Source: Bradyrhizobium sp. CCBAU 53340 (lineage in GTDB: Bacteria > Pseudomonadota > Alphaproteobacteria > Rhizobiales > Xanthobacteraceae). Taken from it: DNA of 64,000 bases. Within the stretch, counting starts at the first letter, position 1. Each line of letters starts with the position of its first letter. Positions 36,191 to 44,902 of the stretch are shown here, in pieces. The translations under genes and the position numbers were made by a program. The stretch lies in contig NZ_CP030055.1 in the NCBI RefSeq assembly GCF_015291645.1, positions 3,472,001 through 3,536,000 of the forward strand. Reading direction: 5' to 3'. A model generated the notes under the pieces. It saw nothing but the letters and a program-made list of their open reading frames with translations. It was not told where the DNA came from and ran no database searches.

Positions 36191-37782
36191 TGGCCTTTCT
36201 CGCATGGTTCTCGCGCCTGCTCGTCCTGCTGCTCCTGACAGCGACAGGCGCTGGTCAGGCATTGGCGCATGCCGCGCTTGTTTCCACCTCTCCGAAGGAC
36301 GGAGCGATCGTGGCCGGACAGCCGTCGGAGCTGACCTTGGCTTTCACCGAACCGGTTTCTCCGATTACGCTGAAGCTGATCGGCCCGGATGGTTCGGCCT
36401 CGATACTTGAACGCTCTGCTCTGCGCGACAAGACGCTCGTTGTCACACCTCCAGCTGGCCTCCGCGACGGAACCCATGTTCTGAGTTGGCGCGTCATTTC
36501 GGAGGATGGCCATCCGGTCAGCGGTTCAGTTCTGTTCTCGATTGGCGCGCCGACGGCTACGCCGTTGGCTAACGAGAAGACTGATGTATCAGTCGTAACC
36601 GCGATCTGGTTCGCGAAAGTGGCGCTCTATCTCGGACTCTTCTTCGGTGTCGGTGCATTGGCCTATAACGCCAGAGTGTCGCCTCTACCGCCCGCCGCGG
36701 AGCGCATAGCTGGTTGGTTGATGGTCGTCGGTTTACTGGCAGCGATCTCCTCTCTCGGCCTTCAAGGACTGGACGTTTTGGGAGTGCCGCTGGGCGAGAT
36801 CGGTAAGTTCGCGCCATGGGCTGCGGGCCTCCATACCTCATTCGGTCTGACAGCAATCATAGCCGCGGCAACCTTCATCGTCGGCTTGGCGTCCCTGCGC
36901 GTCCGTCAGAAGGGCCTCGGGAGCGTGCTGGCTTCTCTCGCTCTCATTGGCGTCGGCGCCGCCCTCGCAGCGAGCGGTCACGCGAGCGCAGCTTCACCAC
37001 AATGGCTGACCCGCTCTGCCGTTTTCGTCCACGCTACCGCGATCGCCTTCTGGGCCGGTGCCCTTATTCCTCTGGCCGAAGTGTTGTCCCGCCGCGGCCC
37101 CGGTTCGGTTGATGCGCTGCGGCGGTTCTCGCGCGCCATACCCTTTTTCGTAGCTCTTCTTGTTATCGCGGGCAGTCTGCTTGCAATTATTCAGGTCGAG
37201 ACGCCTACCGCTCTGTGGACGACCAGTTACGGGCGCGTTCTACTCATCAAGCTCGCGATGCTGGCGGGGCTTTTTGGCCTGGCCATCGTAAACCGCTACC
37301 GTTTCACGCCTCCAGCAGAAGCTGGAGATTTCAAAGCCATGAGATTGCTAACGAGGTCTATCAAGATTGAGGTTGTACTTGTCTTGGCAATCTTTGCAGT
37401 GGCTGCTGTCTGGCGCTTCACTGTTCCGCCGCGAGCCTTAGCCGCAGCCAAAGCGGCGCCTGCGCATATCCACATTCATTCGGAGAAGGCCATGGTCGAC
37501 GTGTCGATCATGCCTGGCCGTGCCGGCCCGGTCACGGCCTCGATCGACACCATGACCGGTGAAGGCGACGTCCTGAAGGCTAAAGAGATCCGCCTTATGG
37601 TGGCGAACCCGGCAGCTGGCATTGAGCCGATTGAGCGCCAAGCCTTTCAGCAGCCTGACGGCACTTGGCTGATAACAGATTTAACGCTGCCAATGGCCGG
37701 ACGATGGAAAATAGACGTCGAAATTCTGATCGATGATTTTGAAAGCGTCCGAGTATCGGGAATGGCGGAGGTGCGGCAATGA
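36190..37782 (+). CDS. CopC-CopD fusion with C-terminal YtkA-like domain
   Basis: 530 residues. A signal peptide ends at ALA, giving mature HAALVSTSPKDG, the CopC N-terminal copper ligand; a second CopC motif EDGHPVSG is at about 102-109. Eight or so membrane segments of CopD follow (about 130-415), then a periplasmic tail (about 425-530) starting AHIHIHSEKAMVDVSI that resembles YtkA/FixH. GTG at 36187 is an alternative start but GGAG sits better for ATG at 36190. It is proposed to move copper across the inner membrane. Confidence 0.87.
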   Translation: MAFLAWFSRLLVLLLLTATGAGQALAHAALVSTSPKDGAIVAGQPSELTLAFTEPVSPITLKLIGPDGSASILERSALRDKTLVVTPPAGLRDGTHVLSWRVISEDGHPVSGSVLFSIGAPTATPLANEKTDVSVVTAIWFAKVALYLGLFFGVGALAYNARVSPLPPAAERIAGWLMVVGLLAAISSLGLQGLDVLGVPLGEIGKFAPWAAGLHTSFGLTAIIAAATFIVGLASLRVRQKGLGSVLASLALIGVGAALAASGHASAASPQWLTRSAVFVHATAIAFWAGALIPLAEVLSRRGPGSVDALRRFSRAIPFFVALLVIAGSLLAIIQVETPTALWTTSYGRVLLIKLAMLAGLFGLAIVNRYRFTPPAEAGDFKAMRLLTRSIKIEVVLVLAIFAVAAVWRFTVPPRALAAAKAAPAHIHIHSEKAMVDVSIMPGRAGPVTASIDTMTGEGDVLKAKEIRLMVANPAAGIEPIERQAFQQPDGTWLITDLTLPMAGRWKIDVEILIDDFESVRVSGMAEVRQ

Positions 37783-37862
37783 TTCCATACGGATACTCAA
37801 CTGTCGAAATTGAAAACCTGATGAGCCGGCTTAAGTCGCCGCACGTGATTGGACTCGTCTAA
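37779..37862 (+). CDS. 27-codon small ORF coupling CopCD to the Dcu gene
   Basis: Begins MIPYGYSTVEIENLMSRL and ends HVIGLV. Its ATG overlaps the CopCD stop (ATGA) and its TAA overlaps the Dcu start (TAATG). A GGAGG ribosome site lies 7 bases before the ATG, better than any site in front of the Dcu gene, so translation is likely. No homologue is known to me. It may be a microprotein, or a coupling device that delivers ribosomes to the Dcu start. Confidence 0.5.
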   Translation: MIPYGYSTVEIENLMSRLKSPHVIGLV

Positions 37863-39193
37863 TGTGGCTGATCGAATTCGCCGTCGTTCTCTGCTGCATC
37901 TTTGTTGGCGCAAGATTAAGCGGAATCGGGATCGGATTGGCCGGCGGCTTCGGCTTGCTGATCCTTGTCTTCTGTTTCGGGTTGCAGCCGACGTCTCCAC
38001 CGATCGACGTCATGCTGATCATCCTGGCTGTCATCACGATGGTTTCGACCATGCATGCGGCGGGTGGCTTGGACTACCTGGTTGATCTGGCCGAAAAGAT
38101 TCTTCGTCAAAATCCGGCAAGAATAATCCTGATAGCTCCGGTGGTTACCTATTGCCTCGCGTTGTTTTGCGGCACGGCTTACGTCGCGTTTGCCTTGTAC
38201 CCCGTCATCGTGGAAGCCGCCTACGATGCAGGCGTCAGGCCCGAGCGCCCTCTGTCCATAGCTACGGTCGCGGCGTCACAGGCTGTCACGGCAAGCCCCA
38301 TGAGCGCAGCGACTGCCGTCTTAATTGCGCTGGTCAGTCCGCACGGAATCACCATCGGCCAGATTCTGCTGGTCTGTGCCCCGGCCGGGCTGATCGGCGT
38401 GCTGGTTGGGGCATTGTCAGTTTACCGACGCGGGTTTGAGCTCGACAAGGATCCAGAATTTCAACGAAGGCTCGCGGCTGGAGAGATCGCGCCGCCGAGA
38501 GAGACGAGGGCCCGCACAGTCGCTTACGAGGCCAAGCTCTCGGTTGTCTTCTTTGCGGTCGCCGTTGTGAGCATCGTCACTTTTGGATCGATGCCGAAAT
38601 TTCTGCCGTCGTGGGCTGTCGAAGGCAAGATCGTCAGGCTCTCGATGCCGAACGCGCTGGAAATGATCATGCTGAGCTTTGCATTTCTCACGACAATCCT
38701 GCTGAGGATCAAGACGGAGAACATCGTCAATAGCTCGATCTTTAGAACCGGCCTGGTGGCGGTGGTAGCAATCTTCGGCATTGCATGGATGGTCGACACC
38801 TTTTTCAGCGCGAACCGAGCCTTGCTCGTCGATACGCTCGGACAACTCGTCAGGTCTTATCCCCATCTGTTCGGCTTGTCGCTGATGGCGATGGCAGCTC
38901 TTGTCCTAAGCCAGGGAGCGGCGATCCGGGCCCTCGGCCCGTTGGGACTAACGCTGGGTATCAGCGCAGGTCACCTGGTGGGGTTCTTTCACGCTGCATC
39001 AGCCGTCAACATTATTCCGGCCACTGGAGCGGTGATCGGTTCGGTATCGATCGACCGGACAGGTACGACGAAAATCGGAAAATTCGTCTTCAACCACAGC
39101 TTTCTCGTGCCGGGGCTGGTCTCGACAGTCTCGTCAGTTCTCGTGGCTTACGCGATTGCGTCCGTCCTTCTGGGAGGGACACCAAAGGGATGA
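37862..39193 (+). CDS. Anaerobic C4-dicarboxylate transporter, DcuA/DcuB family
   Basis: 443 residues, about 11 membrane segments. It begins MWLIEFAVVLCCIFVGARLSG, like DcuA/B, and has the family stretch SQAVTASPMSAATAVL and near the end NIIPATGAVIGSVSIDRTGTTKIGKFV. Dcu proteins exchange or import fumarate, malate, aspartate and succinate. The gene starts inside the stop of a 27-codon ORF and ends inside the start of a 50-codon ORF. Beside a fumarate-releasing lyase, fumarate export or aspartate-derivative import is likely (inference). Confidence 0.88.
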   Translation: MWLIEFAVVLCCIFVGARLSGIGIGLAGGFGLLILVFCFGLQPTSPPIDVMLIILAVITMVSTMHAAGGLDYLVDLAEKILRQNPARIILIAPVVTYCLALFCGTAYVAFALYPVIVEAAYDAGVRPERPLSIATVAASQAVTASPMSAATAVLIALVSPHGITIGQILLVCAPAGLIGVLVGALSVYRRGFELDKDPEFQRRLAAGEIAPPRETRARTVAYEAKLSVVFFAVAVVSIVTFGSMPKFLPSWAVEGKIVRLSMPNALEMIMLSFAFLTTILLRIKTENIVNSSIFRTGLVAVVAIFGIAWMVDTFFSANRALLVDTLGQLVRSYPHLFGLSLMAMAALVLSQGAAIRALGPLGLTLGISAGHLVGFFHAASAVNIIPATGAVIGSVSIDRTGTTKIGKFVFNHSFLVPGLVSTVSSVLVAYAIASVLLGGTPKG

Positions 39194-39342
39194 CGAGGGT
39201 CAGCGGAGAAGCTCCGCACCGTCGTCCCTGCGCCAACGAGGGTCGAAAGAGCCATCGTGCTGAACGTGCAAGTGCGCGTCGTCGCGTCAGATCGCCCAAA
39301 TTCGGCCATTCATCCTTGTCGTACAGGAGACTCTTAATATGA
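39190..39342 (+). CDS. 50-codon basic small ORF coupling Dcu to the lyase gene
   Basis: Starts with ATG overlapping the Dcu stop (ATGA) and stops with TGA overlapping the lyase ATG (ATGA). GGAGGG lies 11 bases before its start. The product is strongly basic (about one third Arg, Lys and His), for example RAERASARRRVRS. Such composition also arises by chance in GC-rich DNA, so the double overlap is the main argument for it being real. The lyase has its own GGAG site, so coupling is not obligatory. No family recognised. Confidence 0.35.
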   Translation: MTRVSGEAPHRRPCANEGRKSHRAERASARRRVRSPKFGHSSLSYRRLLI

Positions 39343-40829
39343 GAGAGCGTGTCAAGCTGCCGCCGTCAAAGGTCGTGGTGGATTATCTCATACGTCCCAG
39401 GCTCGATGCCGGTAGCTACGCTTCCTTCGAACCGATCATGGACCTAAATCGCGCCCATGTGGTGATGTTGGCGGCACGAAGCATTATCAAGCAGGAGACC
39501 GCAAGAACGCTGATCCGCGTTCTTGAAGATGTCCGTGCTGCCGGTCCAGCCGAGGTCACATGGGATCCAGCGCTCGAAGAGGCTTATTATAACCTCGAGG
39601 CGCACATCATCAAAAAGGCCGGACCTGCGATCGGCGGGCAGATGCATACCGGAAGAAGCCGTAACGATCTGGGCGCAGCCCTGACGCGCATGTCCGCGCG
39701 CAGCCAGTTGCTTTCGCTTGCGACGCTTCTGCATTCGCTGCGTGAGGAGTTGCTTCTCTTGGCCGAGACTCACGCCAGCACGATCGTGACCGGCTATACT
39801 CATATGCAGCCAGCACAACCGACGACCTTGGGCCACTATTTTCATGCGGTCGCTCACGCCCTGGAAAGGGACGAGCTTCGGTTGCAGCAAAGTTACGAGG
39901 TCGTGAACCGTTGCCCATTGGGAGCTTGCGCATTCAATACGACTGGCTTTCCGATCGACCGACAGATGCTTGCGGAACTCACGGGATTTTCGGGCCTGGT
40001 GGAAAACTCGATCGATGCGGTGGCGAGCCGAGACTACATTCCGCAAATCCTGGTGGCCCTGGCGATACTGGCCGTCAACCTGAGCAGGCTTGCACAAGAC
40101 TTGTACACGTGGGGGACGGATGAGTTTGGTTGGCTCGAAATCGGTGACGAGGTCGCTACGACATCGAGCATCATGCCTCAAAAGAAGAACCCGATAACGC
40201 TCGAGCATATCAGAAGTAAGTCATCTCATCTCATCGGCGCCACCACTGCGGCGCTTGCGGCGCAGAAAGGTGTTCCGTATGGCCATTTGCGCGACATTTC
40301 TCTCGAGTCGGTACATCCCTTGCGCGAGGGTCTCAAGGAAGCTGAGGCGGTCCTAAGTCTGACGACGGCGACGCTTCGCTCTCTGGAGATCAAGGGCAAT
40401 GTCGCGGATAAGCGGGCGGCTGAGAACTTCTCCACTGTGACCGAGTTGGCCGATGTGATGGTTCGAGAGACCGAAATCTCCTTCCGGGAAGCCCATATCG
40501 TCGTCGGCTCGGCTGTGAGCGAGCTGTACGCTCGGGGCGCGCCCCCTACAGATCTCACGATTCAACTGCTGGACCGGATTGCCGAGGCGCGCTTTGGGCA
40601 TCCGTCGGGCCTGTCCGAAAACTCTCTCCGGCAGGCGTTGTCGCCCGCAGCCAACGTGGCCATCCGGCGTGTGAGGGGTGGACCTGCGCCATCCGAGGTT
40701 CTTCGTAGCATCGAGGCCAGCAGGAAGCGTTTCACGACCCAGCAGACGTGGTGGGACGAGCAGAAGGCGAGCCTTGAGGCGGCGCAACGACGCCTGGACG
40801 CGGCCGCAGCCAGCCTTGCCGCAACGTGA
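39339..40829 (+). CDS. Argininosuccinate-lyase-like enzyme of the aspartase/fumarase superfamily
   Basis: 496 residues. The ASL-type motifs are GRSRND (105-110), GYTHMQPAQPTT (152-163) with the Thr-His catalytic pair, and the mobile loop SSIMPQKKNP (276-285) with the catalytic serine. These enzymes cleave an N-substituted aspartate to fumarate plus an amine. Its place behind a Dcu carrier and copper genes under a LysR regulator is not that of a biosynthetic argH. An EDDS-lyase-like or other N-succinyl substrate is a fair alternative to argininosuccinate (inference). Confidence 0.85.
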   Translation: MRERVKLPPSKVVVDYLIRPRLDAGSYASFEPIMDLNRAHVVMLAARSIIKQETARTLIRVLEDVRAAGPAEVTWDPALEEAYYNLEAHIIKKAGPAIGGQMHTGRSRNDLGAALTRMSARSQLLSLATLLHSLREELLLLAETHASTIVTGYTHMQPAQPTTLGHYFHAVAHALERDELRLQQSYEVVNRCPLGACAFNTTGFPIDRQMLAELTGFSGLVENSIDAVASRDYIPQILVALAILAVNLSRLAQDLYTWGTDEFGWLEIGDEVATTSSIMPQKKNPITLEHIRSKSSHLIGATTAALAAQKGVPYGHLRDISLESVHPLREGLKEAEAVLSLTTATLRSLEIKGNVADKRAAENFSTVTELADVMVRETEISFREAHIVVGSAVSELYARGAPPTDLTIQLLDRIAEARFGHPSGLSENSLRQALSPAANVAIRRVRGGPAPSEVLRSIEASRKRFTTQQTWWDEQKASLEAAQRRLDAAAASLAAT

Positions 40830-40859
40830 GGGCGGCGAGAGGCGCAAGCAGGTTGCTCA

Positions 40860-41681
40860 TCACTGCGGCAAGGACACCAGCAGCCAGGCGCCTGCGGCCA
40901 CGCATGCAATGCCGGCGGCACGCGCGATCCATCGTCCGACCGGCGTGAGTTTCTCCAGGAGAACAAGCAGCGCCAGCAGCGCAATCCAGAGCACGTTCAT
41001 CACCCCGCCCACGAATAAGAGCGCCATCAACACCCAGCAGCAGCCGACACAATAGCCGCCGTGCCGAAACCCCAGCAGCAGGCAGCCTCGCGGGCTGTCG
41101 CGAAAGCCGCCATGGTCCATCAGGAACTTGAACGGCGACCGGCATTGGGCGAGGCAGACCTCCTTGAGCGGTGTCCATTGATAGAGTCCCGCCGCGATCA
41201 GCACGATGGCGCCGAGCAGGTTGCTGCCGATCACCATCCGCGAATCCAGCAGGGCCGCTCGTTCGATCGCCCATTGGAGGAAAGTGGCTGCCAGCGAGAA
41301 GCCGTTCCAGGCGAGGAGATAGCCGGCCGCAAACCAGCCGGTCGCGGCGAACGGCTTGCCCTGTGCTTTGCCCCGCCGGCCAACGCGGGCGTACATGAGG
41401 ATCATGGGCGCTGCCGAGGGCGCCATCATGCCGACCATCATCACCGCCCACATCAGGAACACATACGCGAACTCAATCGCTCGCCACGGCTCGCTCGCCG
41501 GCATCATGATTCCGATGCCGGCCGGGATCATCCGGAACCCGGTCATGTCCATGCCGCCCATATCCATGTCGTTGGCGAGCCAGAGCACATAGCTCCATGC
41601 CAGTGCGACAATGATGCCGATGGCGCCGCCGACGACCCAGCGGTCGCGGCGCAGCACGGTTTCCAGGGCGCTGTCGGTCAT
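40860..41681 (-). CDS. DUF2182 integral membrane protein (predicted metal-binding)
   Basis: 273 residues, seven or so membrane segments. It shows MDMGGMDMTGF near the N-terminus, a Met/Asp-rich loop, and the family stretch CLAQCRSPFKFLMDHGG then GFRHGGYCVGCCWVLM. DUF2182 proteins are described as predicted metal-binding membrane proteins. It follows the DUF1326 gene by 50 bases on the same strand, a pairing I recall as common. It lies next to the copper operon but is transcribed toward it. Confidence 0.88.
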   Translation of the reverse strand: MTDSALETVLRRDRWVVGGAIGIIVALAWSYVLWLANDMDMGGMDMTGFRMIPAGIGIMMPASEPWRAIEFAYVFLMWAVMMVGMMAPSAAPMILMYARVGRRGKAQGKPFAATGWFAAGYLLAWNGFSLAATFLQWAIERAALLDSRMVIGSNLLGAIVLIAAGLYQWTPLKEVCLAQCRSPFKFLMDHGGFRDSPRGCLLLGFRHGGYCVGCCWVLMALLFVGGVMNVLWIALLALLVLLEKLTPVGRWIARAAGIACVAAGAWLLVSLPQ

Positions 41682-41731
41682 TTGCGATGGACGTTGCCGG
41701 CCTCGTCGCAGGGCCGGTATCGGAAATTACA

Positions 41732-42361
41732 TCAGGCCTGGTTCGACCAGCGGATCGGCGCATAAAGGCCGTTCCTGCCGGAATTATCCCAGTGCATGCC
41801 GTGATCGCTGAACGTGTTGCCGGCGGCGCCGACCGCCATGACCATCGCGTCGGGGCTCACGGGATGACCGATGTTCGCCCACATTTCGCCGCTCGGGTGC
41901 ATGGTCGGCAACGGATCAACGGACATATGCAAAATACCCGGAATCTCCGCGGATCGCGTCTTGCCGTCGATCCGGAAGGTGATCGGGACCTTGCGCACGC
42001 CGAGGTTCTTGCTGATCAGCGGTGTGAACGCGGCCATCGGACCGCCGGCGGCGCCGGTGAAGATGGCAGCGAGAGCCTCGGTCTGAGAATCGTCGGCGCG
42101 CTGATCGATATAGGCGGCCACCGACCAATCTCCGTCTGCCATCACCCCGGGTGCGTGGAGGACGACCAGGACATTGAGTCCGTCGAGCGCGAGGTCGCCA
42201 TAGCGACCGCTTTCGACGTGGAAGATCAACGGAACGTTGCAGAAGCCCTCGGTCGGTCGCGATGTCAGCGGGGGAGCCGCCGACACGAGGCAGGGACACA
42301 CGAGGGCGCAGCTGCAGTTTTCGAAATAGTCACCGGAAAGGTGCCATGGGACATCCGCCAT
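41732..42361 (-). CDS. DUF1326 domain protein
   Basis: 209 residues. The N-terminal part is Cys-rich: HLSGDYFENCSCALVCPCL, matching DUF1326. GGGAGAG precedes the ATG. It forms an operon with the DUF2182 membrane protein downstream. Four cysteines close together may bind a metal. Function is not established; a role with the metal-binding partner is inferred. Confidence 0.87.
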   Translation of the reverse strand: MADVPWHLSGDYFENCSCALVCPCLVSAAPPLTSRPTEGFCNVPLIFHVESGRYGDLALDGLNVLVVLHAPGVMADGDWSVAAYIDQRADDSQTEALAAIFTGAAGGPMAAFTPLISKNLGVRKVPITFRIDGKTRSAEIPGILHMSVDPLPTMHPSGEMWANIGHPVSPDAMVMAVGAAGNTFSDHGMHWDNSGRNGLYAPIRWSNQA

Positions 42362-42526
42362 CGCTCTCTCCCGCCAGGTTGAACCCGATGGATTTCTCTC
42401 GAATGAACGACGTGTGGTCGGAAGCTACGCCGCGCGGCGAAGTCCCGCAAGCCGGAGCTCGGCCGACTTGCCGGAAAAAGCAACCGACCAGCTGGCCCCT
42501 TTAGTCCATTTCCGCAAGCGCGCCTC

Positions 42527-42784
42527 TCAGCCATATTCCTCGCCGATGCCGTATTCCCGGTAGATCTCGAGTGGATCGAGGTCGGGGAAGAGGCGGCATT
42601 TGGCCTGGGCCAGATGCAGGCTGACGGCCGCCGGCTCCTTGCCGTTCGACAACAGTTTGCGGATATCGTCCATATGCGCGCTCGGCTGGTGCTTTGCCTC
42701 GAGCTGCTCCAGTGCGACCAGGGCGGTCGCGAGCGCCTCGGTCAGAACCCAGTCGTCGTGGCCCGTGATTCCCTTCTTCGGCAT
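42527..42784 (-). CDS. Conserved hypothetical small protein, 85 residues
   Basis: Begins MPKKGITGHDDWVLTEAL and ends DPLEIYREYGIGEEYG. It is acidic, soluble and predicted mostly helical, with no signal peptide and no recognised motif. It lies alone between the DUF1326 gene and a divergent membrane gene. Proteins like it occur in Bradyrhizobium to my memory. Function unknown. Confidence 0.6.
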   Translation of the reverse strand: MPKKGITGHDDWVLTEALATALVALEQLEAKHQPSAHMDDIRKLLSNGKEPAAVSLHLAQAKCRLFPDLDPLEIYREYGIGEEYG

Positions 42785-43059
42785 CGGCAGACCCCAATCG
42801 GCAAGACTTCACCAGCAAGACTTCATCGGCAAGCCTTCGCCTGGTGCGGTGGCGGCACTCTACCGCAGCTTTCGTCGAATCTCCATCGAGCCGCACCGGG
42901 TGGGCGGCTTGGCGCGTGGAAGCGGGCGAGGGGGCCACGCTGTCGCTTGCATTATGGCGGGGCGTGGCTAAAAGGCGGCGGCGCGCGGGCGATGGTATCT
43001 TTGTTGAAACAAAGTTGGCGTAGACGGGCCTCGCGCGACCTCTCTCGGCTGGAGCCAGC

Positions 43060-43434
43060 ATGGTCTTTCTAAGCTTCGTCTACCGCTTCCTGACCAATTT
43101 CGCGTTCATGGCGCTGGTCTATTTCAGCCTGAACTTCATGGAGAAGTACCAGAACCGGGCGATCCTCGCGATCCTGGTGCTGGTCTACGCCGGCATGCGC
43201 GCGGCCTCGACGCTGCGCGCCTTCTACTTCTTCCAGAAGATCGAGAAGCTGGAAGCCGAGACCAAGCGGCTTCAGGCGCCGATCAATGACGGCTCCGGCG
43301 GAACCAACGCGCGCAGGCAGATCATCACGGACGTCGCGCGGCTGCGCCGCGACGGCGAGCTCAAATCCTATATGGATCTGTTCTTCCTGGCGCTGATCGT
43401 GCTGCTCTGCGTCGCCAACATCATGCGGCAGTAA
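43060..43434 (+). CDS. Hypothetical small membrane protein, 124 residues
   Basis: GGAG lies 6 bases before the ATG. There are two N-terminal hydrophobic segments (FLTNFAFMALVYFSLNFM; AILAILVLVYAGMRAA), a coiled-coil-like charged middle (FQKIEKLEAETKRLQ) and one C-terminal segment (DLFFLALIVLLCVANIM). It is convergent with the deacetylase gene. I do not recognise the family; it could be a scaffold or membrane-anchor protein. Confidence 0.72.
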   Translation: MVFLSFVYRFLTNFAFMALVYFSLNFMEKYQNRAILAILVLVYAGMRAASTLRAFYFFQKIEKLEAETKRLQAPINDGSGGTNARRQIITDVARLRRDGELKSYMDLFFLALIVLLCVANIMRQ

Positions 43435-43446
43435 CAGCGCTTAAGC

Positions 43447-44727
43447 TCAGGCCCGCTTCTTCACACTGGTGGCGACGCGGGTCGGGCGGGGTGCCGGCGT
43501 CCTGGCTTGAGCTGCGTGCCTCGGCGCGGCATGCGTAGCCGCGCGCGGTGCCTGCATCCTGCCCGCCTTGCCCTTGCCCGGATGCGGCGCCTCGGCCGCC
43601 ATCGCCAGCCGCGTCGCGGCGCGCCGCGACAGGGTCGTCGACAGCAGCACCTCGACCGACCCCTCGGGGATCGCGAAGAGATCGCGGCTAGGAGCGGGCA
43701 GGGTCGCGGCGACATCGGCCTGTGCCATGGTCTTGCGCGGCAGCACGACCGGCTGGTGCGCGGTCTGCGCGTTGAGGTCAGCGAGGGCGGGGGCCGGCAG
43801 GCTGGCGGTCTGCGTGAACACGAAATTCGGCACTTGAGGCCAGCGCGCGATCGGCGTCGATTCCGTCGGCGGATGCAGCAGCCACTCCACCGGCGTGGTC
43901 GGCGTCGCCGGCTGGTCGGCGGTCGCGGGCACCACGTGCACGATGCGATAGCCGCGCGCCTTGAGGTCGCGGATGATCTTGGGCAGCGCCGCCACGGTGC
44001 GCGGCTGGATGTCGTGAAGCAGCAGGACGCCCTTGCCCTTGGCCTCCAGCCGCTGGATCGCGAGCTGGTAGACGCGATCGGGCGAGACGTGGCGCCAGTC
44101 ATCGGCCGGGAAGTCGGCGCTCCACACCTGGATGCCGCGTGAGATCAGATAGTTCTCGACGCCGTCGGCGCGCATCAGACCGGGAATCCGGAAGAACGGC
44201 GCCAGTTTGGATGGGTCCGTCATTGCCGCCGAGGTCCACTCGATGCCGCCATTGATCTCGGCCTCGGCCTTCTCGATCGGCATTCTGTTCATCGTCAGCG
44301 GATGGGTCATGCTGTGCGTGCCGACGGTGTGGCCCGCGGCGACCAGCTTGCGCACGCCTTCCGGATTGGCCTTGGCCTGCTGACCGATGATGAAGAACGT
44401 CGCCTTGATGCACTCGCTGGCGAGGATCTGAAGCACCTGGTTGGAATATTTCGGCAGCGGACCGTCGTCGAAGGTGAGAACCACCTCGTGGTCCTTCAGC
44501 GGCAGCGTCTCGCGATACTGCATGGTGCCGATGCGCGGATGCTCGTGCGGGTCGACGACGAGGGTGCGGGAGGTACCGAGCGCATCGGGATGACCGGGGC
44601 AGTCAGCCGCAGACGCCGCCGGCGACGCGGCGGTCAGCAATCCGAAGAACACGCCACCAAGCAGGACGGTCAACGATCGCGTCCGGACAATAACGCTACT
44701 GCCGATCATGAACCCGGTCTGCCTCAT
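43447..44727 (-). CDS. Polysaccharide deacetylase (NodB homology) family protein with long C-terminal tail
   Basis: 426 residues. A signal peptide ends about AASA, from ATG at 44727 or 44709. The NodB domain has VVLTFDDGP and the zinc motif THSMTHP, followed by PFFRIPG and HDIQPRT. About 150 residues after the catalytic domain are Ala/Pro/Arg-rich and of low complexity, ending VATSVKKRA. It removes acetyl groups from a cell-envelope or exported polysaccharide in the periplasm. A paralogue lies 175 bases upstream on the same strand. Confidence 0.86.
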   Translation of the reverse strand: MRQTGFMIGSSVIVRTRSLTVLLGGVFFGLLTAASPAASAADCPGHPDALGTSRTLVVDPHEHPRIGTMQYRETLPLKDHEVVLTFDDGPLPKYSNQVLQILASECIKATFFIIGQQAKANPEGVRKLVAAGHTVGTHSMTHPLTMNRMPIEKAEAEINGGIEWTSAAMTDPSKLAPFFRIPGLMRADGVENYLISRGIQVWSADFPADDWRHVSPDRVYQLAIQRLEAKGKGVLLLHDIQPRTVAALPKIIRDLKARGYRIVHVVPATADQPATPTTPVEWLLHPPTESTPIARWPQVPNFVFTQTASLPAPALADLNAQTAHQPVVLPRKTMAQADVAATLPAPSRDLFAIPEGSVEVLLSTTLSRRAATRLAMAAEAPHPGKGKAGRMQAPRAATHAAPRHAAQARTPAPRPTRVATSVKKRA

Positions 44728-44902
44728 CTACGTTGGCTGCGATATCCGTAGGTCGGAGGTGCCCGGAAACGGTTCAGACGCAAAGACCTTTTCCGCCCAA
44801 GGTCCCGTCCATGGCACCCCTCAATCATTGCATGGCCTAGCATGAACAGAGTGTTAATAGGGCTGAAATCACCCCATTTTGGTCAGACGTGACATTCCGG
44901 CA

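Noticed and set aside
39339..40829. Plain biosynthetic argH
   Set aside because: Motifs allow it, but context (Dcu, copper genes, LysR, no arg genes) does not favour it; kept as ASL-like without a symbol.
34336..42500. Attachment-site repeat of the tRNA-Leu 3' end marking the island's far side
   Set aside because: I looked for the last bases of the tRNA downstream and found no second copy by eye; a search tool would be needed to exclude a degenerate one.
43507..44142. Plus-strand frame of 211 codons
   Set aside because: Antisense to the low-complexity tail of the deacetylase; Arg/His-rich and without a ribosome site.
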